From Chloroflexota bacterium (GTDB lineage: Bacteria > Chloroflexota > Dormibacteria > CF-121), in contig VBIS01000161.1 in the NCBI GenBank assembly GCA_005880605.1, positions 1-32,882 of the forward strand: a stretch of 32,882 nucleotides of DNA, given 5' to 3'. The notes below the pieces were generated by a model. That model did no database searches and was not told the DNA's origin. It saw only the letters and a list, made by a program, of their open reading frames with translations. Below are positions 17,775 through 26,238 of the stretch, in pieces (position 1 is the first letter of the stretch; each line of letters starts with the position of its first letter). Both the position numbers and the translations under genes were made by a program.

Positions 17775-17916
17775 CCTCAGGCGCCATTGCCGCTCTCAGT
17801 TCGTCGACCAGGCCCAGGTACCGCTTCCAGGCCGGCAGCAGGTAAGCCACGTCCTGGGCGGTCAGCCGAAGGCCGGCGGCTCGTCCGGCGGCCGCCAGTT
17901 GTTCCCTCTCCGTCAC
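17755..17916 (-). CDS. GatC/AtzG-like small subunit for the adjacent amidase (53 aa, GTG start; absent from ORF track)
   Basis: Read from complement: VTEREQLAAAGRAAGLRLTAQDVAYLLPAWKRYLGLVDELRAAMAPEDGDEGD*; overlaps the amidase start by about 20 nt. Confidence 0.7.
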   Translation of the reverse strand: MTEREQLAAAGRAAGLRLTAQDVAYLLPAWKRYLGLVDELRAAMAPEDGDEGD

Positions 17917-18104
17917 CGGGACAGTATGCAATCCCTGGCGGCTGGCCGGTGATCGGCTCCATCATTACTTGCGAGTGCGAAATGGTTTGACAAGAGTGAT
18001 TGCTCGGCCCTAAGCTGCCACTGCCGCTTACCGGCTCTTGGGGAGGCGCAGGGTGGCGGTGGCGCTGCCGTTCATCCAATTTTTTTGCTGAGGAGCCCGA
18101 AACA

Positions 18105-19526
18105 ATGCTGCTTGTGGAAGTCCGCCGCCTTGACATCGCCCCCAACACCGACCAGTTCTGGACCATCGTCTCCCGCATCAACGGCCCTGAGTTCATGGGC
18201 GTTCTCTATCGGGCGCGCGAGGCGATCTTCGATAGCGCCGGGATCAGCTTCACGCTCGACCTCCTGAACAAGTTCCTCCAGTTCGACGTGACCAAGAGTT
18301 GGTCGGCGTCCGACGAGGGAGAGCTCTTCATGGGATCGGCGCCAGTGGTCGGCTGGCTGCGTGTCCGGCGCCCCGGGTCCGCCACCCTTCGCGAGCTGCG
18401 CTCGGACGATGTCCATTTCATGGAGCTCGAGCACGCCGCCAAGCCGGCGTTCATCGAAGTCGGCGTAGCGTACCGTGCCGGGACCGAGAAAATCCGCACC
18501 GACTTCCTCAAGCGCGTTCGGACCGCCGCCCAGGAGGCGCTCGGCCAGGAGGTCGGCACCCCGTCGTCATGGCCCGTGCTCGCTCCGGTGGGCAGCCACA
18601 ACTTCGACGCCATCCGTAAGTCGCGCCAAACGATCAACGAGGCGACCGCCGAAGAGAACCAGGCGATGGCCGCCTTCACCACCCCCGAGATCCGGGCCCT
18701 CATCCGCGATCTCGAGCGCGTCGGATCACTGACCGTCTCGGATCTGCCGAAAGTGCTTGGCGAGGCCCAGGGAACGGCCGTCGCCGGACGGCTCGGCGAG
18801 CTCCGCCAGCTCGGCCTAATCCAGTCGGAGTACGTGATCGTGTGCTCGCGCACCGGCAACGCGGTGCTCCGCACCGACGACCCCAACAAGCTGCAGAAGA
18901 TGGCGCCGGACTGGATGAAGTGCGCCTGCGGCCGGCCGCTGAACGAAGAGCGCGTCGACCAGGTCATCATGCCGACCGAGCGCGCCACCGCCCTCAACGA
19001 CAAGGGTCGCTGGATGACGACCCTCGCGACCGCCATCCTCCCCAAGCTCGGCATCAGCCGCGAGCAGGTCATCATCGAGGCCGGCCCGACGGGCACCGAT
19101 ATCGTTCTCGACCTCAGCGGTGACCTCGTGCTGGTCCAGCTGAAGGATCGCGAGTTCAACCTGGCCGACGCCTACGCGTTCAACGCCAAGGTCTCACGGA
19201 TCAAGGCGGCTGAAGGCGTGATCGTCAGCAATGAAGGTCTGTCGGGCGATGCCAAGAAGCTCGTCCAGGAGGAGCTCGGGCCGCAGCGGGCACGGATCAC
19301 CGATCCCTTCCGCATCTCCTTCGTGGAAGGCGTCCAGGGTCTGGAGCACGAGCTTGGCCGCGTCGTGGAGCGGCGTCGCCGCCAGTACTTCCTGCGCGCG
19401 CTCGGCGACCTCGCGACCATCCAGGGGCTCAACATCGGGCAGCTGGCTCTGGCCAAGGTCGAGGCCGGCGGCCGCGCTGGCAAGGAACTCGCCGTTAGCG
19501 CCGAGCCCGTCGCCGCGGAAGCGTAG
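18105..19526 (+). CDS. Uncharacterised protein with wHTH-like middle and C-terminal Mrr-like PD-(D/E)XK nuclease-fold domain
   Basis: C-term GPTGTDIVLDLSGDLVLVQLKDREFNLADAYAFNAKVSRIKAAEGVIVSNEGLSGDAKKLV fits the Mrr D-x(n)-QxK core and following helix; a CACG motif precedes it. ATG at 18105. Confidence 0.7.
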   Translation: MLLVEVRRLDIAPNTDQFWTIVSRINGPEFMGVLYRAREAIFDSAGISFTLDLLNKFLQFDVTKSWSASDEGELFMGSAPVVGWLRVRRPGSATLRELRSDDVHFMELEHAAKPAFIEVGVAYRAGTEKIRTDFLKRVRTAAQEALGQEVGTPSSWPVLAPVGSHNFDAIRKSRQTINEATAEENQAMAAFTTPEIRALIRDLERVGSLTVSDLPKVLGEAQGTAVAGRLGELRQLGLIQSEYVIVCSRTGNAVLRTDDPNKLQKMAPDWMKCACGRPLNEERVDQVIMPTERATALNDKGRWMTTLATAILPKLGISREQVIIEAGPTGTDIVLDLSGDLVLVQLKDREFNLADAYAFNAKVSRIKAAEGVIVSNEGLSGDAKKLVQEELGPQRARITDPFRISFVEGVQGLEHELGRVVERRRRQYFLRALGDLATIQGLNIGQLALAKVEAGGRAGKELAVSAEPVAAEA

Positions 19527-19561
19527 CGGGCATCAGGCCGCCGCGCGTTGGCGCGGTGCGT

Positions 19562-19594
19562 CGTCGCGTTGGCGAACTTCGTGTTCGCGCGACG
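19562..19594 (+). terminator. Two-tier stem-loop after the Mrr-like gene (possible terminator)
   Basis: CGTCGC-GTTG-GCGAAC-TTCGT-GTTCGC-GCGACG: two stacked perfect 6-bp stems; no T-tract. Confidence 0.45.
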
Positions 19595-19626
19595 AAGTGT
19601 GCAACGCGAGCGCGTAGTGTACGTGC

Positions 19627-19818
19627 ATGCATATCGGCAGGGTGGTCGTGGGCGTGATCGGGATGCTGGCCGGTGCCGTGTGGATCCTGCAGGGGTCGGG
19701 CGTGATCCCGGGCAGTTTCATGACCGGCCAGCGCATGTGGCTCGTCATCGGCATCGTGGTTGCGATCGTTGGACTGGGCATCGCCTACATCGGAATCCGC
19801 GGGCCGGCCAAGCCCTAA
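19627..19818 (+). CDS. Small two-TM membrane protein (hypothetical)
   Basis: MHIGRVVVGVIGMLAGAVWILQGSGVIPG..MWLVIGIVVAIVGLGIAYIGIRGPAKP; precedes the molybdopterin gene by 4 nt. Confidence 0.65.
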   Translation: MHIGRVVVGVIGMLAGAVWILQGSGVIPGSFMTGQRMWLVIGIVVAIVGLGIAYIGIRGPAKP

Positions 19819-19822
19819 CTCC

Positions 19823-21250
19823 GTGCCCGGTCACCGCCCGCTGATCACCGGCATTGGGGCCGGCGTGCTCGCCCTGGGGGCCGACTACCTCGCCCATGCG
19901 CTCTTCGCTGTGCCGTTGCTCCCGGAGCAGGCGGGTTTCCTGCTGCTCAAGGTGCTGCCACTTTCGGCGTTCGAGAACATGCTCAAGGCGCTGGGCGTGC
20001 TTGCCCGGCCGTTGCTGCTGCTGGGCGCGACGGTCGTGATCGTGGCGCTCTACGCGGCGGCGACGCTCCTCGGCGCGCGCCTCTTGCCGCGTGTCTACGT
20101 GGTGGGCGTCACTGCCCTGGCCGCCGTCGTCGGCGCCGTCGTCGCCATCATGGCCTTCTCGCCCGGCGACTCGGCGATCGGCGTCGCGGTCGAGGTCGTG
20201 TTACTCGCCGCCACCATCCCCGTCGTCGACCGCGTGCTCGACGGGCTCGCGTCGCCCGGCACCGTCAACGCAGATCGCCGCATCTTGCTGCGCAACCTCT
20301 TTTATGGAGCGGTTGGCATCGCCGTCCTCGGCATCGGCTATGCCAACGTGCGCCGCTTCACCACGGCGCTTGCGATGCGCGAAGGAAGCCGAGCGCCGAG
20401 TGAGGTCACCAACGTGAACGACTTCTACGTCGTCTCCAAGAACCTTGGTGGCGACCCGGTGGTCGATGGTGCGACCTGGCGGCTCAACCTCCCGACTCGG
20501 TCGCTCACGTACCAGGAGTTGTTGGCCATGCCAGCCCAGCCGCTCGAGCTGACGCTGGAATGCATCAGCAACGATGTTGGCGGCACGCTCATCAGCAACG
20601 GAATGTGGAAGGGCCCACGCGTCACCGATGTTCTTGCCCTGACCACGGTGCCGTCGAATGCCGTCTGGATGCTGATGGAAAGCACCGACGGCTACACCGA
20701 GAGCTTCCGGCTGGCCGAGCTGACCCCCGACCACCTGCTCGCGACCCATCTCAATGGAGCGCCGCTGACACCCCAGCACGGCTTCCCCGCGCGCTTCCTC
20801 TTTCCCGGCCACTACGGTATGAAGCAGCCCAAATGGGTAACGAGGATCCGCTTTTCCAACAGCGACCAGCCGGGATACTGGGAGAACAACGGCTGGGACG
20901 AGCGCGCGATCATCAAGACGATGTCGCGCATCGATCGGCCGGCCGATGGGGCGGCGGCGGCGGCCGGGTCGATCGAGTTCGGTGGCATCGCCTTCGCCGG
21001 CTCGCGCCGCATCAGTGGCGTGGAACTGAGCTGGGACGGCGGCCGTTCCTGGCAGGCGGCCAACCTGGAGGCCGAATTCGCGGCCAACGCCTGGCGCTTC
21101 TGGCAGCTCACCACGAGCCTTCCGGCCGGACATTACCGCGTCAGCGTGCGAGCTCGCGATGGCGAGGGAACATTACAGACTTCGAAGACCGCGGGCACGC
21201 TGCCCAACGGCGCCGACGGGTATCACAGCATCACACTCGACCTGGCGTAA
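19823..21250 (+). CDS. Membrane-anchored sulfite oxidase-family molybdopterin oxidoreductase
   Basis: N-terminal TM region; LTLECISNDVGGTLISNGMWKGPRVTDVL (Mo-Cys), ESTDGYTESF, HGFPARFLFPGHYGMKQPKWVTRIRF, WDGGRSWQ. GTG start at 19823 likely. Confidence 0.88.
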   Translation: MPGHRPLITGIGAGVLALGADYLAHALFAVPLLPEQAGFLLLKVLPLSAFENMLKALGVLARPLLLLGATVVIVALYAAATLLGARLLPRVYVVGVTALAAVVGAVVAIMAFSPGDSAIGVAVEVVLLAATIPVVDRVLDGLASPGTVNADRRILLRNLFYGAVGIAVLGIGYANVRRFTTALAMREGSRAPSEVTNVNDFYVVSKNLGGDPVVDGATWRLNLPTRSLTYQELLAMPAQPLELTLECISNDVGGTLISNGMWKGPRVTDVLALTTVPSNAVWMLMESTDGYTESFRLAELTPDHLLATHLNGAPLTPQHGFPARFLFPGHYGMKQPKWVTRIRFSNSDQPGYWENNGWDERAIIKTMSRIDRPADGAAAAAGSIEFGGIAFAGSRRISGVELSWDGGRSWQAANLEAEFAANAWRFWQLTTSLPAGHYRVSVRARDGEGTLQTSKTAGTLPNGADGYHSITLDLA

Positions 21251-21368
21251 CGAACTCAGCCGCCTCTCAGGAGCATCTCAGCCAGGTTCGCGCGCCGGCC
21301 CCTACCGTAAGGTTCGAGGCCGCCGGAAAGACATGAACCGCCGCGTTGTATCAGGCAGGGAGAGGAAT

Positions 21369-21542
21369 ATGTCCTCGATCGCGACGCTGAGGTGGGCGTC
21401 GGCCTTGGGCACGCTGCTGCTGGCGCTGCTCGCTGGCGGCGTGGTCGCCACTTCCCCCAAGCCATCACAGGCCCCGCTGCACCCTTCGGTCACGCTGCTG
21501 CCGAACGATGCCACGGTCCAGAGTGAGAGCTATGTCTCGTGA
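21369..21542 (+). CDS. Small secreted or anchored peptide (57 aa), hypothetical
   Basis: Purine-rich RBS AGGCAGGGAGAGG before ATG 21369; MSSIATLRWASALGTLLLALLAGGVVATSPKPSQAPLHPSVTLLPNDATVQSESYVS; overlaps the apbE start. Confidence 0.6.
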   Translation: MSSIATLRWASALGTLLLALLAGGVVATSPKPSQAPLHPSVTLLPNDATVQSESYVS

Positions 21543-22398
21543 CCACGCGTCTCGACACTTCAGCGCGCTGGGCTCAACTTGCGAGCTGCTGGCCCTTGGG
21601 GTGGGGCAGGCGGCCCTCGAGCGTTGCGAGCAGCGGGTGCGCGAGGAAGAAGCGCGCTTCACGCGATTCGTCATGGACAGTGAGCTCGCGCGCCTGAACG
21701 CGGGCGACGGTCGCTATGTTCCCGTGAGCCCGGAGATGTTCGCCATGCTCGAGGCGGCGCTCTGGGCGTACCAGGAGAGCGGTGGCTTGGTCAACGCCGC
21801 CATCCTTCCCGCGCTCACCGCCGCCGGCTACGACCGCCCCTTCCGTCAGGGACTTACGCAACCCGCCTCAATCGAGCCGATGCACGTACCGGGCCTGCCG
21901 GAGGTCCTGATCCTCGACCGGACGACCCGATCGGTCGCGCTCGCCCCAGGGGCGGCACTGGATCTGGGTGGGATCGCCAAGGGAGCGCTCGCCGACCTTC
22001 TCATCGACGAGCTCGGTGAGGATGCCCTTTGCAATCTCGGCGGTGACATCCGGGTACGTGGCACCGGACCTGAGGGCGACGGCTGGCATATCGGACTCTG
22101 CGATCGCTCGGCGGTCGCGGTGCGAGACGGCGCGGTGTGCACCAGCGGCACCACCCGGCGTCGCTGGGGCCAGTCGATGCATCACCTGATCGATCCCAAG
22201 ACAGGGATGCCGGTCAAAACCGACCTGGCTGAGGTCTCCGTTGTCACCGATTGCGCCTTGCGTGGGGAGGTCTACGCGAAGTGCGCGATGTTGCTCGGCG
22301 CATCCGCGGGTCTGGCTTTTCTCGAGTCGCACGGCGTTCGCTACGCGGTCGTCCGGGTGGCCGGCAACGGCGACGACCGCCTTCCGGCTGCCGCGTGA
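21532..22398 (+). CDS. apbE: FAD:protein FMN transferase (ApbE family)
   Basis: ARLNAGDGRYVPVSPEMFAMLEAALWAYQESGGLVNAAILPAL..LDLGGIAKGALADLLIDELGEDALCNLGGDIRVRG..HHLIDPKTGMPV. Confidence 0.9.
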   Translation: MSRDHASRHFSALGSTCELLALGVGQAALERCEQRVREEEARFTRFVMDSELARLNAGDGRYVPVSPEMFAMLEAALWAYQESGGLVNAAILPALTAAGYDRPFRQGLTQPASIEPMHVPGLPEVLILDRTTRSVALAPGAALDLGGIAKGALADLLIDELGEDALCNLGGDIRVRGTGPEGDGWHIGLCDRSAVAVRDGAVCTSGTTRRRWGQSMHHLIDPKTGMPVKTDLAEVSVVTDCALRGEVYAKCAMLLGASAGLAFLESHGVRYAVVRVAGNGDDRLPAAA

Positions 22399-22940
22399 GT
22401 CTCGACCAGCTGCTCTGGCTGACGTCGCGCGCGGCGGCGCTCACCGCCTTCTTTGTCATGGCCGCGGCGCTGCTCACCGGCCAGGCCCTGCGCAGTGCCA
22501 TGTTCGAAGGCGCCGTGCGCAATCGCGACCTCTCGAACCTCCACCGGTTCCTGACCATGTGCTGGGTACCGTTTGTTGCGCTCCACGTGCTGGCGATGAC
22601 GCTCGACGCCGTGGCGCGCATCGGCCCACTCGACCTCGTCATTCCCTTTCGGGTCTCCTACGCGGCGCTGCCGATCGGTTTGGGGACGATCGGCTTCGAC
22701 CTGCTGCTGCTCGTCACGATCACCGCCTATCTGCGAGACCACCTCGACCCGGCCGCGTGGCGATGGCTGCACCGCCTCTCGTATGTGATGTTCGGGGTCT
22801 TCGTGCTGCACGCTTTGCTCGCGGGCACCGACTTCGCCCGGCCCGTCGTGCTCGCCCCGGCCGCCGGGGTGGTGGCCTTCATCGCGATCACGACCCTGGC
22901 CCGTCTGGTTTTCGGGCGACTGAAAACAAGCGCCCGCTAG
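22395..22940 (+). CDS. Ferric reductase-like transmembrane (MsrQ/YedZ-like) protein
   Basis: Multi-TM with conserved His (NLHRFLTM, LHVLAM, LHRLSYVMFGVFVLHAL); GTG start overlapping the apbE stop. Confidence 0.8.
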   Translation: MSLDQLLWLTSRAAALTAFFVMAAALLTGQALRSAMFEGAVRNRDLSNLHRFLTMCWVPFVALHVLAMTLDAVARIGPLDLVIPFRVSYAALPIGLGTIGFDLLLLVTITAYLRDHLDPAAWRWLHRLSYVMFGVFVLHALLAGTDFARPVVLAPAAGVVAFIAITTLARLVFGRLKTSAR

Positions 22941-22952
22941 ACTCCCGGTCAA

Positions 22953-23723
22953 ATGATGGATCCATGGCATCGGGCGATTGCCTTCGTACGCACGGTCGAC
23001 GAGCGCGGCGCGGAGCAGGTGGTTCCCTTTCGCTGGGGCCGTGCGCTGATCAACCGTCGGCTCAACCTGGTGCACGATCTCAACTTCTTGATCGTGGACC
23101 GGGTCGATGGCGCCGACACGGGGGCGCTCGCCGCCGAGGCGGATCGGATCCAGGGCGGGGCCGGGGTCTCACACCGCCGCGTCAATGTCGACGACCAGGA
23201 CGCCGCGGACCGCTTCGCGCCGGCTTTTGCGGCGGCCGGCTATAAGGTGGAGCGGTTCGTCGTGATGGTGCATCGCCGGCCTCTCGGTCGGCAGGTCGAC
23301 AGCAGCGGCGTGCGGGAAGTCGAGTGGAGGCAGTTGCGCCCTGCCCGTGAGCTCGAGTTGCGCCAACAACCGTGGGCCGGCGCCCCTGGACTGGTCTCAC
23401 AGATCCTCGCCAAACACGAGCTCACGGCGAGCCGAATCAACACGCGCTACTTCGGGGCGCTGGTCGATGGCGGCATCGTCTCATCATGCGAGCTGCGGAC
23501 CGAGGGCGACGTCGCACAGATCGAGACCGTCGAAACGCTCGAGGCCTTTCGGCGACGTGGCCTCTCCCGGGCCGTCGTCAGCGCGGCGCTCGAGGCCGCC
23601 AGCGCGTATGACTTCGTCTTCCTGGTTACCGACGCCAACGACTGGCCGCAGGAGTTCTATCGCCGGCTTGGTTTCGAACCGGTCGGCATCGAGTCGCGGT
23701 TCCTTCGTCTAACCAACGGCTGA
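22953..23723 (+). CDS. GNAT family N-acetyltransferase
   Basis: C-term AQIETVETLEAFRRRGLSRAVVSAALEAA..FLVTDANDWPQEFYRRLGFEPVGIESRF. Confidence 0.85.
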   Translation: MMDPWHRAIAFVRTVDERGAEQVVPFRWGRALINRRLNLVHDLNFLIVDRVDGADTGALAAEADRIQGGAGVSHRRVNVDDQDAADRFAPAFAAAGYKVERFVVMVHRRPLGRQVDSSGVREVEWRQLRPARELELRQQPWAGAPGLVSQILAKHELTASRINTRYFGALVDGGIVSSCELRTEGDVAQIETVETLEAFRRRGLSRAVVSAALEAASAYDFVFLVTDANDWPQEFYRRLGFEPVGIESRFLRLTNG

Positions 23724-23814
23724 CGATCCGGCGATCAATCCGAGCCGGCAACCGTTAGGCTGAAGACCGTCGGCGACTGCTTTCGGCAAAGAGGCCAACC
23801 CAGGGAGGACTGCG

Positions 23815-24150
23815 ATGCGTGTCATGGATGTCGTCAATGAGGCGAAGGGTGCGATGCGGGCGAGCGAAGTCTTCGGGACGCCCTACGAAAAGAATGGGAT
23901 CACCATCATTCCCGCCGCGAAAATCTCAGGTGGCGCCGGTGGTGGCGGGGATCAGCAGAATCCGCAGGCTGGCGGGGTGGGATTTGGTGTTTCCTCACGG
24001 CCCGTTGGCGCCTTCGTGATCAAGGACGGCGACGTCAGGTGGCAGCCGGCCCTCGACCTCAATCGGATCATCCTGATGGGGCAGATGGTCGCGATCGTCG
24101 CGCTGTTGACGGCTCGAGCAATCGTGAAGGCATCGACTAAGCGACGCTGA
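23815..24150 (+). CDS. GerW/YtfJ-family protein
   Basis: VFGTPYEKNGITIIPAAKISGGAGGGG..GGVGFGVSSRPVGAFVIKDGDVRWQPALDLNRIILMGQ. Confidence 0.83.
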   Translation: MRVMDVVNEAKGAMRASEVFGTPYEKNGITIIPAAKISGGAGGGGDQQNPQAGGVGFGVSSRPVGAFVIKDGDVRWQPALDLNRIILMGQMVAIVALLTARAIVKASTKRR

Positions 24151-25400
24151 TGGCCACCCCGACCACGATCGACTTGGACCTGCAATCCGTGCGGCGGCAG
24201 TTTCCCTCGCTCTCCCGCAAAGTCGATGGCCAGACGGTCGTCTACCTCGACAATCCCGCCGGTACGCAGGTGCCCCAGCGGGTCATCGACCGCACCGCGG
24301 AGTATTGGCGCACCATGAATGCCAACCGTGGAAGCGCCTTCGTCACCAGCGAGGAGACGGAGGCCCTGCTCGCCGAGGTGCGTCGAGCGGCCGCGGTCTT
24401 CCTCAACGCGGCGTCGGCCGACGAGATCGTCTTCGGCGCCAACATGACCACGCTGACCTTCGCCGTCAGCCGGGCCATCGGGCGCGAGCTGCGCCCGGGC
24501 GACGAGATCCTGGTGACGCGACTCGAGCACGATGGCAACGTGTCGCCGTGGCTGGCGCTTCAGGAGCAAGGGGTCGTGGTGCGCTTCGTCGACATCGCGG
24601 TTCCCCAGTGCACCCTGGACATGGACGACTTCAAGCGCCAGCTCGGCCCGCGGACACGGCTGGTCGCGGTCACCCACGCCTCGAACGCCGTCGGCACCAT
24701 CCCCGACCTGAAAGCGATCTCACACGCGGCCCATGCCGTGGGCGCCTGGGTCTGGGTGGACGCCGTTCACTACGGCCCGCATGGTCCGATCGACGTCCGC
24801 GCCATCGACTGCGACTTTCTCGTCTGCTCGAGCTACAAGTTCTACGGGCCGCACCAGGGCATCCTTTACGGCCGGCGCGAGCTGCTCGAGCGGCTCCGCC
24901 CCTACAAGGTTCGTCCGGCAAGTGATGAAGGCCCGAGCCGATGGGAGACCGGCACCCAGAACCACGAATGCCTGGCGGGGCTGCTGGGCGCCTTCGAATA
25001 CCTGGCGGACCTGGGTGGCGCTCCGCGGATGGCCCGTCCCGCGCTGGAAGCCGCCATGGATCGCATCCAGGCCCACGAGCGGGCGCTCGCGGCACGACTG
25101 ATTGACGGGCTCCAGCAGATCAGCGGTGTCCAGATCTACGGAATTACCGACGCGGAGCAGTTAGACCGGCGCGCGCCGACGGTGTCGATGACATGGGCGC
25201 CGCACCGTCCCGAGGACTTAGCCCGGTGGCTCGGAAGCCACTACGTGTTCACCACGCATAGCGATCACTATGCGACCGAGCTGATCAATCGACTCGGACT
25301 CGCGGAGCAGGGTGGCACGCTACGCATTGGTGCTGCCCACTACAACACCGCCAGCGAAGTCGATCTCGTGCTGGAGTTGCTCGCCGGCTACCGTCCGTAG
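24150..25400 (+). CDS. Cysteine desulfurase-like class V aminotransferase (TIGR01976-like)
   Basis: YLDNPAGTQVPQRVID, CSSYKFYGPHQGILYGRRELLERL (PLP Lys), WETGTQNHECLAGLLGAFEYL; ATGA overlap with the GerW gene. Confidence 0.88.
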   Translation: MATPTTIDLDLQSVRRQFPSLSRKVDGQTVVYLDNPAGTQVPQRVIDRTAEYWRTMNANRGSAFVTSEETEALLAEVRRAAAVFLNAASADEIVFGANMTTLTFAVSRAIGRELRPGDEILVTRLEHDGNVSPWLALQEQGVVVRFVDIAVPQCTLDMDDFKRQLGPRTRLVAVTHASNAVGTIPDLKAISHAAHAVGAWVWVDAVHYGPHGPIDVRAIDCDFLVCSSYKFYGPHQGILYGRRELLERLRPYKVRPASDEGPSRWETGTQNHECLAGLLGAFEYLADLGGAPRMARPALEAAMDRIQAHERALAARLIDGLQQISGVQIYGITDAEQLDRRAPTVSMTWAPHRPEDLARWLGSHYVFTTHSDHYATELINRLGLAEQGGTLRIGAAHYNTASEVDLVLELLAGYRP

Positions 25401-25404
25401 CCGA

Positions 25405-26238
25405 TCAGAGACTGATCAGGAGCACTCCCGCCAGCGCCAGGCCGATCCCGACCTGCTGCAGCCGCAGCATTCGCTCCTTCAGCACGATCCGAGCCAGGAT
25501 AACGGTGGCCACCGGGTAAAGCGACGAGAGAATCGAGACGATGCTCAAGAGACCGATGGTGGTCGCGAACGCAAAGAAGACATCGGCGGATACGTCGAGG
25601 ACGCCGACGGTGAGCAGGGGTAGCATGTCGGTGCGCTGCACCCGGATGCGCGAACGGAAAGCAAGCCCGAGCAGCAGCAGCGCCGATACGCTCCCGGTTC
25701 GGGTCGCGAGCACGCCCCACAGCGGATCGGGTCGGCTCGCATATTTGATCGCTACCAGGAAGATGCCGAACGCGAGCGCCGCCAGCAGCGCCAGGCCAAC
25801 TCCGGGAACCAGCTTCCCGCCGGATTGTGGTCGTCGATCGAAAGCCAGGAGCCCGATCCCGGCGAGCGTCACCAGGATGCCCACGAATTGCAGGACGCTT
25901 GGTCGTTCACCCAACACCAGACCAACCAGGATGGGGATGACGGGGCCGGTCGCCGCAATGGTCGAGACGACGCCGACCACTCCGATGGCCATTCCTCGGT
26001 AGACGGCCGAGAGGCCGACCAGGCCGGCCAGCCCGGCGACGACGCCGGCGGCGATCCAGGGACCGGGCACCAGGGGAACGCCGCGAATGATGACCACGGC
26101 GGCGATCAGCAGGAGCGTCGGCGGCTGAGAGATGAAGAGAACGGCGAGCGTGCCCAGGCGCCGGGTTTTGAACCCGCCGACGAAATCACCGACGCCCCAG
26201 CTGAGGCTGGCGGCGAGTGCCAGCAGAACCGCGGTCAG
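25405..26238 (-). CDS. EamA/DMT-family transporter
   Basis: TAVLLALAASLSWGVGDFVGGFKTRRLG..and repeated TM helices with LGERPSVLQFVGILVTLAGIGLLA and LKERMLRLQQVGIGLALAGVLLISL; start codon uncertain (CTG or other). Confidence 0.83.
   Translation of the reverse strand: MTAVLLALAASLSWGVGDFVGGFKTRRLGTLAVLFISQPPTLLLIAAVVIIRGVPLVPGPWIAAGVVAGLAGLVGLSAVYRGMAIGVVGVVSTIAATGPVIPILVGLVLGERPSVLQFVGILVTLAGIGLLAFDRRPQSGGKLVPGVGLALLAALAFGIFLVAIKYASRPDPLWGVLATRTGSVSALLLLGLAFRSRIRVQRTDMLPLLTVGVLDVSADVFFAFATTIGLLSIVSILSSLYPVATVILARIVLKERMLRLQQVGIGLALAGVLLISL

Noticed and set aside
18040-18090. Intrinsic terminator or attenuator at T7 run 18080-18086
   Set aside because: Only weak, short stems precede the T run and they are not adjacent to it.
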